Positions 8,436-17,135 of a DNA stretch of 64,000 nt are shown here, in pieces. Numbering within the stretch: the stretch's first letter is position 1; each line of letters starts with the position of its first letter. Both the position numbers and the translations under genes were made by a program. The stretch is from Paramoeba atlantica. Its lineage: Eukaryota; Discosea. Location: positions 310,001 through 374,000 of the forward strand of contig CDRNVI010000019.1 in assembly GCA_977017575.1 (NCBI GenBank), in the 5' to 3' direction. The notes beneath the pieces are model-generated. The model had not been told where the DNA came from. It saw only the letters and a list, made by a program, of their open reading frames with translations, and did not search any database.

Positions 8436-10364
8436 TTAAAGATCTTCCATATCATCGCTCTCCTGATAGACACGCTGTACGATTGGATTCGTAACACTCT
8501 GTACGCTTTCAAGTTTTTCTTCGTACTCATCCTTGTCGGCGTCAGGGTTTTCATCAAGCCATTCAATGCCGTCGTTCACGGCGTCCATGATGGTTTTCTT
8601 CTCATCATTGCTTAGCTTTTTCGCAAGCTTGTCTTCGTCCTTCACTTGGTTTTTCAGGTTGTAAAGAACGCCTTCCAGTTTGTTGCGCGCCTCAATGCGT
8701 TCGCGAACCTGCTTATCTTGGTCGCCAAATTCTTCCGCCTCGCGGACCATGCGCTCAATTTCTTCCTGACTAAGGCGGCCTTTGTCGTTCGTAATGGTGA
8801 TTTTTTCCTCCCGATTCGTGGACTTGTCCATGGCGCTCACTTGCATAATACCATTCTCATCGACGTCAAAGGTAACCTCGATCTGGGGAACTCCTCGCGG
8901 GGCAGGTGGGATGTCACTAAGGTCGAATTTGCCCAATTGACGGTTATCTTTCGTCATCGCGCGTTCACCCTCGTAGACGACGATTGAAACTGTCTCCTGG
9001 TTATCTGCGGCTGTGCTAAACACTTGACTCTTTTTCGCGGGGATAGGCGTATTACGTTCGACAAGCTTGGTCATCACACCTCCAACGGTTTCAATGCCCA
9101 GAGATAACGGTATGACGTCCACAAGCAGGACTTTGTTCTCGACGTCGCTCTCACCACAGAGAACGGCACCTTGCACCGCGGCACCATACGCCACAGCCTC
9201 ATCGGGATTGATGCCACTGTTGAGTTCCTTGCCATTGAAGAAGTCCTTCAATAACTGCTGAACTTTCGGGATACGAGTGGATCCCCCAACCAGAACGATG
9301 TCCTCAATATCGGTTTTCTTCAATTTGGCGTCAGATAATACTGCTTCCACAGGCTTTAGAGTTCCTTTGAAAAGATCCATGTTGAGCTCTTCAAATTTGG
9401 CTCGCGTGAGTTTTTCAGAAAAGTCGTACCCTTCGGTCAGTCCGTCCACTTCAAGTTGAGCCTCCGGTTGAGAGGACAATTGTCGCTTCGCTGCTTCACA
9501 CGCCTTACGTAGCCGCGCTAGGGCCTTCTGATCTTTGCTGATATCTGTGCTACGCTTCTTTTTGATCATGTCTACGAAGTACTTCATCAGGCGGTTGTCA
9601 AAGTCTTCACCTCCTAAATGGGTATCCCCATTCGTAGCAACGACCTCAAAGAAACCGTCATCGATTGTAAGAAGCGAGACATCAAATGTTCCACCGCCTA
9701 AGTCGAACACAAGAATGTTACGTTCGCCTTTCTTGTTCAAACCGTAGGCAATGGCCGCAGCCGTGGGCTCGTTGATGATACGGGCCACATTGAGGCCAGC
9801 AATAGTACCCGCATCCTTAGTGGACTGGCGTTGGGCATCGTTGAAGTAAGCAGGAACAGTGACCACAGCATTTCGCACAGGTTGTCCCAAATACCCTTCC
9901 GCGATTTCCTTCATCTTGGTTAAGATCATGGCGCTAATTTCCTCTGGGGTAAATGCTTTTTTCTCGCCTTTGTAGGAAACTTGTACGCGTGGCTCACTGT
10001 GCTGAGAGACAATTTCAAAGGATAGCAGTTTTTTGTCGTACTGAACGGTCTTGTCCGCGTACTTACGCCCGATAAGCCGCTTAATGGTGTAGACTGTGTT
10101 CTCGGGATTCTGTGGTAATTGATTTTTAGCGCCATCCCCGATCAACCGTTCACTTTCAGTAAAGCCGACCACAGAGGGTGTGATTCGATTTCCCATCTCA
10201 TTTGGAATAATCTGGACCTCACCGTTTTTCCACACACCGACAACGGAATAGGTTGTTCCGAGATCGATGCCCACCACAGGACACTCGAGCTTTTTGCTGT
10301 CGCCGTCGCGCTGTGTTGTAAACCCAATGCCCAGTAACAGGGTGTAGAAAAGGGCAGTCCACAT
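8436..10364 (-). CDS. BiP: BiP/GRP78, ER-lumenal Hsp70 chaperone
   Basis: 642 aa from the ATG at 10364. Residues 1-15 ([14 protein letters not shown]) form a signal peptide. The nucleotide-binding domain starts at [14 protein letters not shown] and contains [14 protein letters not shown] and [11 protein letters not shown]. The substrate-binding domain and acidic tail follow. The C-terminal MEDL takes the place of KDEL and resembles the MDDL signal described for trypanosome BiP, so ER retention is inferred. The frame runs upstream to 10484 without an ATG; a TTTTCTTTCAG acceptor-like tract near 10402-10413 falls inside that extension, supporting the chosen start. Confidence 0.97.
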   Translation of the reverse strand: MWTALFYTLLLGIGFTTQRDGDSKKLECPVVGIDLGTTYSVVGVWKNGEVQIIPNEMGNRITPSVVGFTESERLIGDGAKNQLPQNPENTVYTIKRLIGRKYADKTVQYDKKLLSFEIVSQHSEPRVQVSYKGEKKAFTPEEISAMILTKMKEIAEGYLGQPVRNAVVTVPAYFNDAQRQSTKDAGTIAGLNVARIINEPTAAAIAYGLNKKGERNILVFDLGGGTFDVSLLTIDDGFFEVVATNGDTHLGGEDFDNRLMKYFVDMIKKKRSTDISKDQKALARLRKACEAAKRQLSSQPEAQLEVDGLTEGYDFSEKLTRAKFEELNMDLFKGTLKPVEAVLSDAKLKKTDIEDIVLVGGSTRIPKVQQLLKDFFNGKELNSGINPDEAVAYGAAVQGAVLCGESDVENKVLLVDVIPLSLGIETVGGVMTKLVERNTPIPAKKSQVFSTAADNQETVSIVVYEGERAMTKDNRQLGKFDLSDIPPAPRGVPQIEVTFDVDENGIMQVSAMDKSTNREEKITITNDKGRLSQEEIERMVREAEEFGDQDKQVRERIEARNKLEGVLYNLKNQVKDEDKLAKKLSNDEKKTIMDAVNDGIEWLDENPDADKDEYEEKLESVQSVTNPIVQRVYQESDDMEDL

Positions 10365-10401
10365 GAACAAGATATATTTTAGTGAAGAACTGGCAAGTCT
10401 T

Positions 10402-10413
10402 CTGAAAGAAAAT
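10402..10413 (-). promoter_or_regulatory. Putative spliced-leader acceptor of BiP
   Basis: On the minus strand ATTTTCTTTCAG ends 37 bases before the BiP ATG. It has the pyrimidine tract plus AG form of a splice acceptor and decides between the ATG at 10364 and the non-ATG extension. Confidence 0.5.
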
Positions 10414-10657
10414 ACAAAATTAATTCTTCTGAAAGAGATTACAAATCTACAATGCATTTGAGACACTCCGGTATCATTTATCACTCCGGTATCACGAACG
10501 TTGTGAACGTACGTGCTGCTGTGCGCTATATGAATAAATATAATTTTATAATGTACATATCAAACGAGGCACACAACAAGTTTCATGGCTACTAGAAACT
10601 GAACTAATCTCTGATTCGGCTACGATTAGTAAAATAGAGTTAATTTCAAGTTGTTGA

Positions 10658-11107
10658 CTAATTCCATTGCAAGGCAGCGTAAAATCCCGTCGCAAAACCT
10701 GCACTAGAAGGCAAGCCTGTGGTGAGGACCTTCATGAACTTTTTAAGCAGCATTCTGACATCTTGAAATGTGAATTTGCCATCACCATCTTGGTCAAGTA
10801 CACTTTCAATGTCGTGAAGGACGGTTTTCCACTTCACCTCGATATATCCCTTGTAATGTAATATCTGTAAGGCTATAAAACTTAGTCCTAAATAGTAAGC
10901 AGCTTCTTTGGAAAAACGCTTAGCTGCGTACCCACTGAGAGCTCCCAGTAGGGTTCCCATTGTAAATCGCTTTCCCACAGATCGTGCTAGTAGGCTTACT
11001 GTGGACACCGAAACATTGTTAGCGGTGGTTTCCAATGTTTCCTCAGGTTTCGCACTCTTCTGATTAGGGCGTTCGGACACCTCTTTTAATTCTATTTTAT
11101 CAGCCAT
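10658..11107 (-). CDS. FUN14-family membrane protein with an EF-hand-like loop
   Basis: 149 aa. The core from residue 50 (TMGTLLGALSGYAAKRF, then LGLSFIALQILHYKGYIEVKW, then a C-terminal SSAGFATGFYAAL) follows the FUN14 pattern of glycine-rich membrane helices. Animal FUNDC proteins act in mitochondrial outer-membrane contact and mitophagy. Between the helices sits DQDGDGKFTFQD (about residues 100-111), a near-perfect calcium-binding EF-hand loop, which is not part of animal FUNDC1. The N-terminal 45 residues are polar. Calcium binding is inferred from the loop only. Confidence 0.8.
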   Translation of the reverse strand: MADKIELKEVSERPNQKSAKPEETLETTANNVSVSTVSLLARSVGKRFTMGTLLGALSGYAAKRFSKEAAYYLGLSFIALQILHYKGYIEVKWKTVLHDIESVLDQDGDGKFTFQDVRMLLKKFMKVLTTGLPSSAGFATGFYAALQWN

Positions 11108-11757
11108 AGTATCAAGAAGAAAGTGGGAACTGATATAGCCCTCAATTAGAATGTGAGTCTTCAGGAGTGCGAAAATAACATATCGTAGTTTTTTGAGTAT
11201 AGTGAAACAAACAGTATGTAATTACAAGTAGGTTCAGTAAAATGCGGGGAGATATTCGTCCAGTAAATACAATGGGGAGATAGCCATTTGCTTTGAAGTT
11301 CTGGACCCAAGTCTGACTTTAAGCAAAAGTCAGTGAATTTGACTGAACTTTAAATTACCTTTGACTGTAAAGGGCTCCTTTTTTAACTAAAGGTAAAACC
11401 TTACACAACACGGAGAACTTATTCTCCTAACGCACGCACCAGGACACTTGCATGACAATACAATCAGTCACTAAAGGTACATAAACAGTGCAATTCTAGG
11501 TTTGTTCCACGAGAGACTCACTGATGGTACATAAAGGCTGCAATTCTTTTTTAGTCCACGAGCATTCCTGACTGTATGACTATGCTCAATTGGGACGATG
11601 CGCACGGCCATCTTATAGAGGGAATTCAGAAAAGAATATGATGTTCTGAAGCTTTCCTCTCGCGTTACGACTTTGGAAAATTGTCCTTCAGGGATGAATC
11701 CGATGAAAAGCACGGGTGAAAGCAGTCTGTGAAAATACCCAAAATGGTCTCGCCTGT
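11108..11757. repeat. 650-bp spacer with a diverged tandem repeat at about 11467-11567
   Basis: Two copies of a segment of about 45 bp, sharing GGTACATAAA, TGCAATTCT and CCACGAG in the same order, are spaced about 58 bp apart. An 80-codon minus-strand frame (11471-11713) crosses both copies but shows no family resemblance and is not annotated. The rest is AT-rich with no other feature seen. Confidence 0.45.
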
Positions 11758-12558
11758 TTAGTGCGATGAACCCGTAGTTTCGTTCGTAGTACGTACTCGC
11801 GGTGCGATGTCAGAAAAGGACTGACCAACGGAACGCATGTCTGCAAGAACTTGTTCGTAGAATCCTCCTATAGAGTACTTCCTAAAATTAAGTGGATTCG
11901 ATGAGCCACTAAGAAATCGTTTCCCTTTATTGTCCGTGCCGTAGTAACTCGTGAATATATTCAAATCATGAATAGGGGCATCTGAGAGACAAATGGCACA
12001 GTTCTGTTGCCCTGGGTCGCCGAGACACTTCTGTGCGGAATCAAGCCGGCATGTACCCTGCGGAGTACATGTCGGGTTAAAACCAACTCCCACGGGGCGA
12101 TAGTCCTTTGAGTATGTGTAGCGACCATTTTCCAAAGTAATGTTGTATACAAGCATGGTCACGATAGCAGGTCCATTACAGCGCTCGTCGTAACTGTCGT
12201 AGACCACAACACTGGACTCCGGTGGATGATCCGAGTCTGGGACCTCCGATGATAAACCGGAGCCGTACAGCCACAGTCGACTACTCGTTGGAGAAGAACT
12301 CGATGTTGGGTTAAACAGGGAGCTGAGAGAAAATGAATCCGGTGACCTGGCTAACCAGAGTGCGGAGCCTCTTAATTCAAAGCATTGGAATCGGTCAATG
12401 TCGGCTAGAAAATTGTAGAGTTGTACTTCGTGAGAGTTCGCATCGCGTAGCATCCAGCGCACATGTAATTTCGACTGATCGCGTGAGCATGATGAATTCG
12501 TCCAGGGGCGACAGACAGAAGTTGCTTGCAGAGAAAGGACAAAATATGAAGATATCAT
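11758..12558 (-). CDS. Unidentified secreted or surface protein
   Basis: 266 aa beginning with a short hydrophobic stretch (ISSYFVLSLQATSVC) that could be a signal peptide, then a cysteine-containing ectodomain. A Cys-rich patch TCTPQGTCRLDSAQKCLG followed by CAICLS lies around residues 160-190. There are several N-glycosylation sequons (NSS, NIT, NET) and a Ser/Pro-rich stretch near residues 85-95. No C-terminal anchor is visible. Function unknown; a role at the cell surface or in the secretory lumen is inferred from these features. Confidence 0.65.
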   Translation of the reverse strand: MISSYFVLSLQATSVCRPWTNSSCSRDQSKLHVRWMLRDANSHEVQLYNFLADIDRFQCFELRGSALWLARSPDSFSLSSLFNPTSSSSPTSSRLWLYGSGLSSEVPDSDHPPESSVVVYDSYDERCNGPAIVTMLVYNITLENGRYTYSKDYRPVGVGFNPTCTPQGTCRLDSAQKCLGDPGQQNCAICLSDAPIHDLNIFTSYYGTDNKGKRFLSGSSNPLNFRKYSIGGFYEQVLADMRSVGQSFSDIAPRVRTTNETTGSSH

Positions 12559-12740
12559 TTCACAGGTGCAACCTCGATGTAATCTAAAATATGTTTTTAA
12601 AAATCCGTCGTAATTGTATGATGTATCTTTTCCATTTTAAGAAGAATAGTTATGTGGCTACGTACATTAGCTGCATTTATTGTCCTTTTAACCGGGTCAA
12701 ACCGGCATGCATGACAATATTCCATACAAAAAGAAGGCTC

Positions 12741-13490
12741 CTACATGCCTATTGTTGTGTATCCATACCCTTCCATTCCTCCACTTCCTAGATCTATATC
12801 GTCGCAGTCAAAATCGTTCCGAGTGAAGGACGTTTGTATCGTTGGAACAGGTGGATTGCTGTGAAAATTTGCACTGCTGAAATTTAGCAAAGCTGAATCT
12901 GACCTTTTTGCGCTAGTCGTCGTCAAATGCGAACTATAGCGACTCAGGAGTGACTCGTCGCTGTCATATCCTGCAGTACTAAGCTCGTTGGGCGGTGAAC
13001 TCCGCTTTCTTGTGCATAATATTTTTTTAATTTTTCGTTGTGGTTCCTCCTGTATGATACGGTTTTCTGTGGTATGCCTCGGCAAAGCAGGCGCCCTTCC
13101 TTTTGATTTATTGCGGTCCACTTCATTTATTTCTGAACTGAAATTAGGAATATCGTTTTCATTTAAAAGGACCTCGTCCCACGGGTTAACATCACGAGCT
13201 ACTCTTTCCTCCCCCGTGTCGGTTTCTTCTTTCCCTAAATAATTTTGGGCATTTATTTGATTTTCTACACTTGATAATTTTTTCGAATCTTTTATAAGCT
13301 CTTTGGATAGCTGTTCGTTCTCATATCCTACGTCCCTCGCATCTAACTGTGGGGTGCTAGGTTCGCTTTTCGTAGGTTCGACCTCATAACCTCTTTTCAG
13401 CAACGGGAATCGTGTTCGAGGCTGAATAAGAGGAGGTGTGCCTTCCGGAATAGGCCTCGTCAAGTCAAACTCATAGGCAAGAGAAACCAA
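12741..13490 (-). CDS. Unidentified hydrophilic protein lacking an in-frame ATG
   Basis: 249 open codons, rich in charged residues and Ser, apparently disordered, ending in a Gly/Tyr-rich tail (GSGGMEGYGYTTIGM). The frame begins after a TAG at about 13500-13502 and contains no ATG near its start; the only methionines are in the last 12 residues. The length argues for real coding. The true start may be a non-AUG codon, an upstream exon joined by cis-splicing (TTTGGTTTCTCTTGCCTATGAG looks like an acceptor), or it may have been lost by frameshift. No family recognised. Confidence 0.45.
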   Translation of the reverse strand: MVSLAYEFDLTRPIPEGTPPLIQPRTRFPLLKRGYEVEPTKSEPSTPQLDARDVGYENEQLSKELIKDSKKLSSVENQINAQNYLGKEETDTGEERVARDVNPWDEVLLNENDIPNFSSEINEVDRNKSKGRAPALPRHTTENRIIQEEPQRKIKKILCTRKRSSPPNELSTAGYDSDESLLSRYSSHLTTTSAKRSDSALLNFSSANFHSNPPVPTIQTSFTRNDFDCDDIDLGSGGMEGYGYTTIGM

Positions 13491-13691
13491 AAGAGATTCC
13501 TATGCAGAAGCAAGGCAGAAAGTTACATGCGACTGGACCTAGCTTGTACGCCGGGTATTAAAAAAATCATTTCATTTCAATTAAAATGTGATGTTTATCC
13601 TAAATATATTTTACTAAAGCTAGGGTAGTAAACGTTTTAATAAACAGAATCAGTGAACGCAAATATAATAATTGGTTAAGCACACAAACGC

Positions 13692-14837
13692 TTACACAGG
13701 ACGTAATCCAACTCTGCACAGTTGGAGAACGCTGCGACTGATTGCACGATCTCTTGATTGCTGCTCCCCTTGCGCACATATTCTAGCAAGACAGAATAGA
13801 GCGGCAACCCAATTTCGGCCTACATCATTTAACAACCATTGAAGTGATGTTTCAAGGTACTCTATTTGAAGGGATGGATAAATCGTCAAGTATACACGAG
13901 ACAAGTCCTTGTCTCTCAAAGCATCGACCCTTGAAGTTTGTTGAGCACTTTCATTCGAAACTCCATCTGATGGCGACTTCTTCGGTACCCTACTATGTGA
14001 AGTGCGTATATAATCTTGTGGATTAACGCTTTTCAAAATCCTCAAAACTGAAATGTGCATCCCAATACTTGGGAGAAACTCACTCCTTCGTCTAGCATAA
14101 AATGCGCGCGCGTTAAAGCAAGCTATAATGCGCATGCTAGCAACCCATTCTCCACATGCTGTGGCGGCAGCAGAGGCGCAAGCAAAGGCTTCTTCATGGA
14201 TAAATTTATAAGTGCTCACTGAAGCGGCGGCTTCACGCCATCGTCCAGCCAGGCGAAGACAATGTAACAGAGAAGCTTGCACAGCTAGCACACCACTACG
14301 AGGACCAGTGTGAGACTTCAGTAAATGAGACACTCTAATTGCAGTCTCCCAGCAGGCCACCGCTCCGGGACCTTCACGGCTGTCTAACAGTTTCAACGTG
14401 TAGACAATTTGCTCCGTGCTAAGTGTATTCGACTCCCGATACTGTAAAAGGGCTTGTATTGCGTGACGCCAACTGGTATACCGCTGAGGCTGGTGGTTGG
14501 AAAAGGCTTCGTGGGTTTGCATAGTCAGCATAGAGGAGTTCTTATTTCTTTCATGCCGTAATAAGCTCTCTCTACGGTCCAAGTTATCCATTCTGGAAAC
14601 ATGAGTAGCATGTACGGTGTCCTGAGAAAGCTTGGTACACCTCGGAGAGGCCTTATTCTCCTCTTTGGCATTTAATCGAGACACAAGTCCATCAATCAAT
14701 GAAGATAAATTGCTGGTTTTCGACTGAGCACACGGAAATGCTGTACGTTGTGGCGATGGATTATTCTGGTGGGGAAAGCCTACTCCAACACGGGGTCGCG
14801 TAGATATTGTCCGCAACGACAAATTAATGTTGAACAT
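13692..14837 (-). CDS. Unidentified protein, possibly mitochondrial helical repeat
   Basis: 381 aa. The N-terminus (MFNINLSLRTISTRPRVGVG) is basic and hydroxylated with no acid, like a mitochondrial presequence. From about residue 120 the sequence is alpha-helical with paired-helix blocks (WRHAIQALLQYRES, VACWETAIRVSHLL, ASLLHCLRLAGRWREAAAS) whose spacing recalls pentatricopeptide-type proteins, abundant in kinetoplastid mitochondria. The repeat match is weak, so a function in organellar RNA metabolism is only a possibility. Confidence 0.6.
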   Translation of the reverse strand: MFNINLSLRTISTRPRVGVGFPHQNNPSPQRTAFPCAQSKTSNLSSLIDGLVSRLNAKEENKASPRCTKLSQDTVHATHVSRMDNLDRRESLLRHERNKNSSMLTMQTHEAFSNHQPQRYTSWRHAIQALLQYRESNTLSTEQIVYTLKLLDSREGPGAVACWETAIRVSHLLKSHTGPRSGVLAVQASLLHCLRLAGRWREAAASVSTYKFIHEEAFACASAAATACGEWVASMRIIACFNARAFYARRRSEFLPSIGMHISVLRILKSVNPQDYIRTSHSRVPKKSPSDGVSNESAQQTSRVDALRDKDLSRVYLTIYPSLQIEYLETSLQWLLNDVGRNWVAALFCLARICAQGEQQSRDRAISRSVLQLCRVGLRPV

Positions 14838-15070
14838 CGTGGGCGGCGCTAAAGAATGGCGAACTTCGAATAAGCATTGGTTTGCAAGCTTTTAGTCTAA
14901 AACGACAAAAAAAATATTCCTTAGTTAAAAAAATACTTATTGAACGACAAGCTTTCAAGCTCCACAATACACACCCAATTCGACCCTTGATTACGCGTTC
15001 AAATTTGCATTAACTTTATCTACTGCCCAAATTACACTGGTGCGCTAACTCGCAGCCGTAGGAGTGAGCA

Positions 15071-16852
15071 TTAGCTCTCAAGACCGGTCTTAAACGACCA
15101 TCGGCACTCATTCATTTGATAGGTGCATAATTCGGTAAGAATTCGTCTGAACATTGAGTTAGAAATTGATTTCTTCAGAGATTCGTATATGGCAGCAACA
15201 ATTGTTTCTCTCGAGGCGCTTCCGCTGCGCAACACCCTTATGATTACTCGCCTGTATTCGTCCAGCTCTGGTTGTTTCCAGGAGCGCAGCGCGGTTGCAC
15301 GATTCTGCGACAACACTAAGACAAGAGGTTTCAAAGCGGCATAGATCTGAGCCTCAGTCAAACCTCGAAGAGAAGAGTTCGGTCGTATCCTCTCTTCTCG
15401 AATTATCGGCATGATGCGGCTTCCGTGAATTACACCACGGGACGAATATAGCTCCCGAACAAAGGCTTCCACCGCAGTTCGTTGTAGCGGTTGAAGATTG
15501 AGGTCCTCGGATCCCATCTCGGTCTTTACATTCGAAGAACACGCCTTTTTATCCCCGGATTTCGCAGAATTCAATGGCGCTTCCCAGCACATGGTCATAC
15601 TACCATGCTCCTGCTCTCCACAAAGCAGTGCTGAGAAATTCTTCTCGATAGCTGATTCACGAAGACGCCACTGTCGTTCTTGATTGTGGACTATCTCATC
15701 TGGTTCCTCCAAAAAAGGACTTTGTCTCATATGGCTATCATTTTGTCTCGTTTCCCTTAGTAATGATTTACCTCTTAAGTACCATAGTCGCTGACCCAGA
15801 TCTTGGTACGCTATAGAAGAAAACGCATGATCGACCATCTCGCCGTACCGCTTCGGAAACAGCGTCATAGCTTCCCCTTTGCGCAAAGCCCCATCACGAC
15901 TTCGATAAAAAAGCAACATGATGTACTCACGTACAAAATAAAATTCCGCGCCGCGTACAACGCAATCTTTTTGGCAAACCCATACCCCGTGTATGAGTAC
16001 AGAGCATTGTTCCAAGGCTACCAACACGGTACTAATAAGTGCATCCACCCCCTTAACATGAGTCTCAGGTACTTGAAGAAGACTTCGCAACGTATGCAAG
16101 GAAATTACTTGGGCCGATAGCAACATGCCGTAAACTTGATCCTGTATGGAGTACGCCGACAAGACTGAGATCGTTGGCAAAGTCTTGGAAGATACAAGGG
16201 GGCAGTTTTGGAGCAATAAATTAGGAACTACACCGGAGAATTTTCTTCCCGATGGCGGTGCAAATAGAAGCGACTCCAACTCCCCTAGGGCGTTTAAAAA
16301 TAATCGCGGTATGAATGAGTAGGAACTTGATCGCTCACACCCCCGTTCGGCGAAAAACAAACTTCGTCGTGCCAAACCATTCGCAGAATGCGAGCGACCC
16401 TGAATAGACTCGTCGGCATCGGAGACAGACTCGGCCATTTCCCTCTGATTCGTAACTTCGCGACTATTCGCGACAGAGGTTCCCTCAGGAATCTCAGGTC
16501 GAAGTAACTGTACGTAGGAAATCGGGTTTAAGTGTAATTCGCCGCTACGAAAAATCCCTACGTAGTTTTGCACTAGCTCTTCCTTCGGAATGTGATAGTT
16601 CGATAATTTGAAGGCATGAGTGTCACATGATATAGAAGAGGAGGAAAACGCAGTTGATACGTCCATTAACTCCTCTAGAAACATGGTCATGCGATGCGTC
16701 TCATTGGTGAGTTCAACCCGTGTGACGTGATCTAGTTTATAAGCTCGATCCACGGGGCGTAGGGGAAACTGCACCAGATGAAGCACCCCCGGAGGGCTTG
16801 GATTTATATAAACATCCAACTCAAACTCCACAGGATCTTCGGCGACTTTCAT
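15071..16852 (-). CDS. RPC5: RNA polymerase III subunit RPC5 (Rpc37/POLR3E)
   Basis: 593 aa. The N-terminal region matches the Sin/RPC5 family: PVEFELDVYINPSP, then LHLVQFPLRPVDRAY, then a beta-rich barrel with FKLSNYHIPKEE and GIFRSGELHLNPISYVQLLRP. This is the dimerisation half that pairs with RPC4 (Rpc53) in initiation and termination by RNA polymerase III. The long C-terminal half, with winged-helix-like segments at about 470-593, resembles the extended metazoan form more than the shorter yeast one. A TTCTTTTCAG acceptor-like tract lies about 25 bases upstream of the ATG. Confidence 0.8.
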   Translation of the reverse strand: MKVAEDPVEFELDVYINPSPPGVLHLVQFPLRPVDRAYKLDHVTRVELTNETHRMTMFLEELMDVSTAFSSSSISCDTHAFKLSNYHIPKEELVQNYVGIFRSGELHLNPISYVQLLRPEIPEGTSVANSREVTNQREMAESVSDADESIQGRSHSANGLARRSLFFAERGCERSSSYSFIPRLFLNALGELESLLFAPPSGRKFSGVVPNLLLQNCPLVSSKTLPTISVLSAYSIQDQVYGMLLSAQVISLHTLRSLLQVPETHVKGVDALISTVLVALEQCSVLIHGVWVCQKDCVVRGAEFYFVREYIMLLFYRSRDGALRKGEAMTLFPKRYGEMVDHAFSSIAYQDLGQRLWYLRGKSLLRETRQNDSHMRQSPFLEEPDEIVHNQERQWRLRESAIEKNFSALLCGEQEHGSMTMCWEAPLNSAKSGDKKACSSNVKTEMGSEDLNLQPLQRTAVEAFVRELYSSRGVIHGSRIMPIIREERIRPNSSLRGLTEAQIYAALKPLVLVLSQNRATALRSWKQPELDEYRRVIIRVLRSGSASRETIVAAIYESLKKSISNSMFRRILTELCTYQMNECRWSFKTGLES

Positions 16853-17135
16853 ACTACATCTACTTTTAGAACTGAAAAGAACGAATGAGCATTTCTTTAA
16901 TTTATTGTTGAAGATTTCTGTATTAAAAAAGATATTTTATGGAGAGGCAAACACTGTAACCTAAGTTTAATTCCTGTAGTTCAATTCATGTAACACAACT
17001 GTCCAACATAGAGGATTGCAATTAGCTCACAAACTAATCCGCTTTCCTACATAAACTTTTTCTACAGTAGCGTTTACATTGTAATTTTAGTGCGTATGTT
17101 TGCAACACACAAACTTTTTCAGCAAAGAACTTTGC

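Noticed and set aside
10365-10484. N-terminal extension of BiP (and equivalents for peroxiredoxin 6215-6316, DDX54 49397-49429, ISCA1 60301-60309)
   Set aside because: The extended frames do not begin with ATG. In peroxiredoxin and BiP an acceptor-like tract falls inside the extension, and the shorter starts give family-typical N-termini.
11471-11713. 80-codon minus-strand frame
   Set aside because: It crosses a diverged tandem repeat, has no recognisable features and sits where a 3' UTR or spacer is expected.
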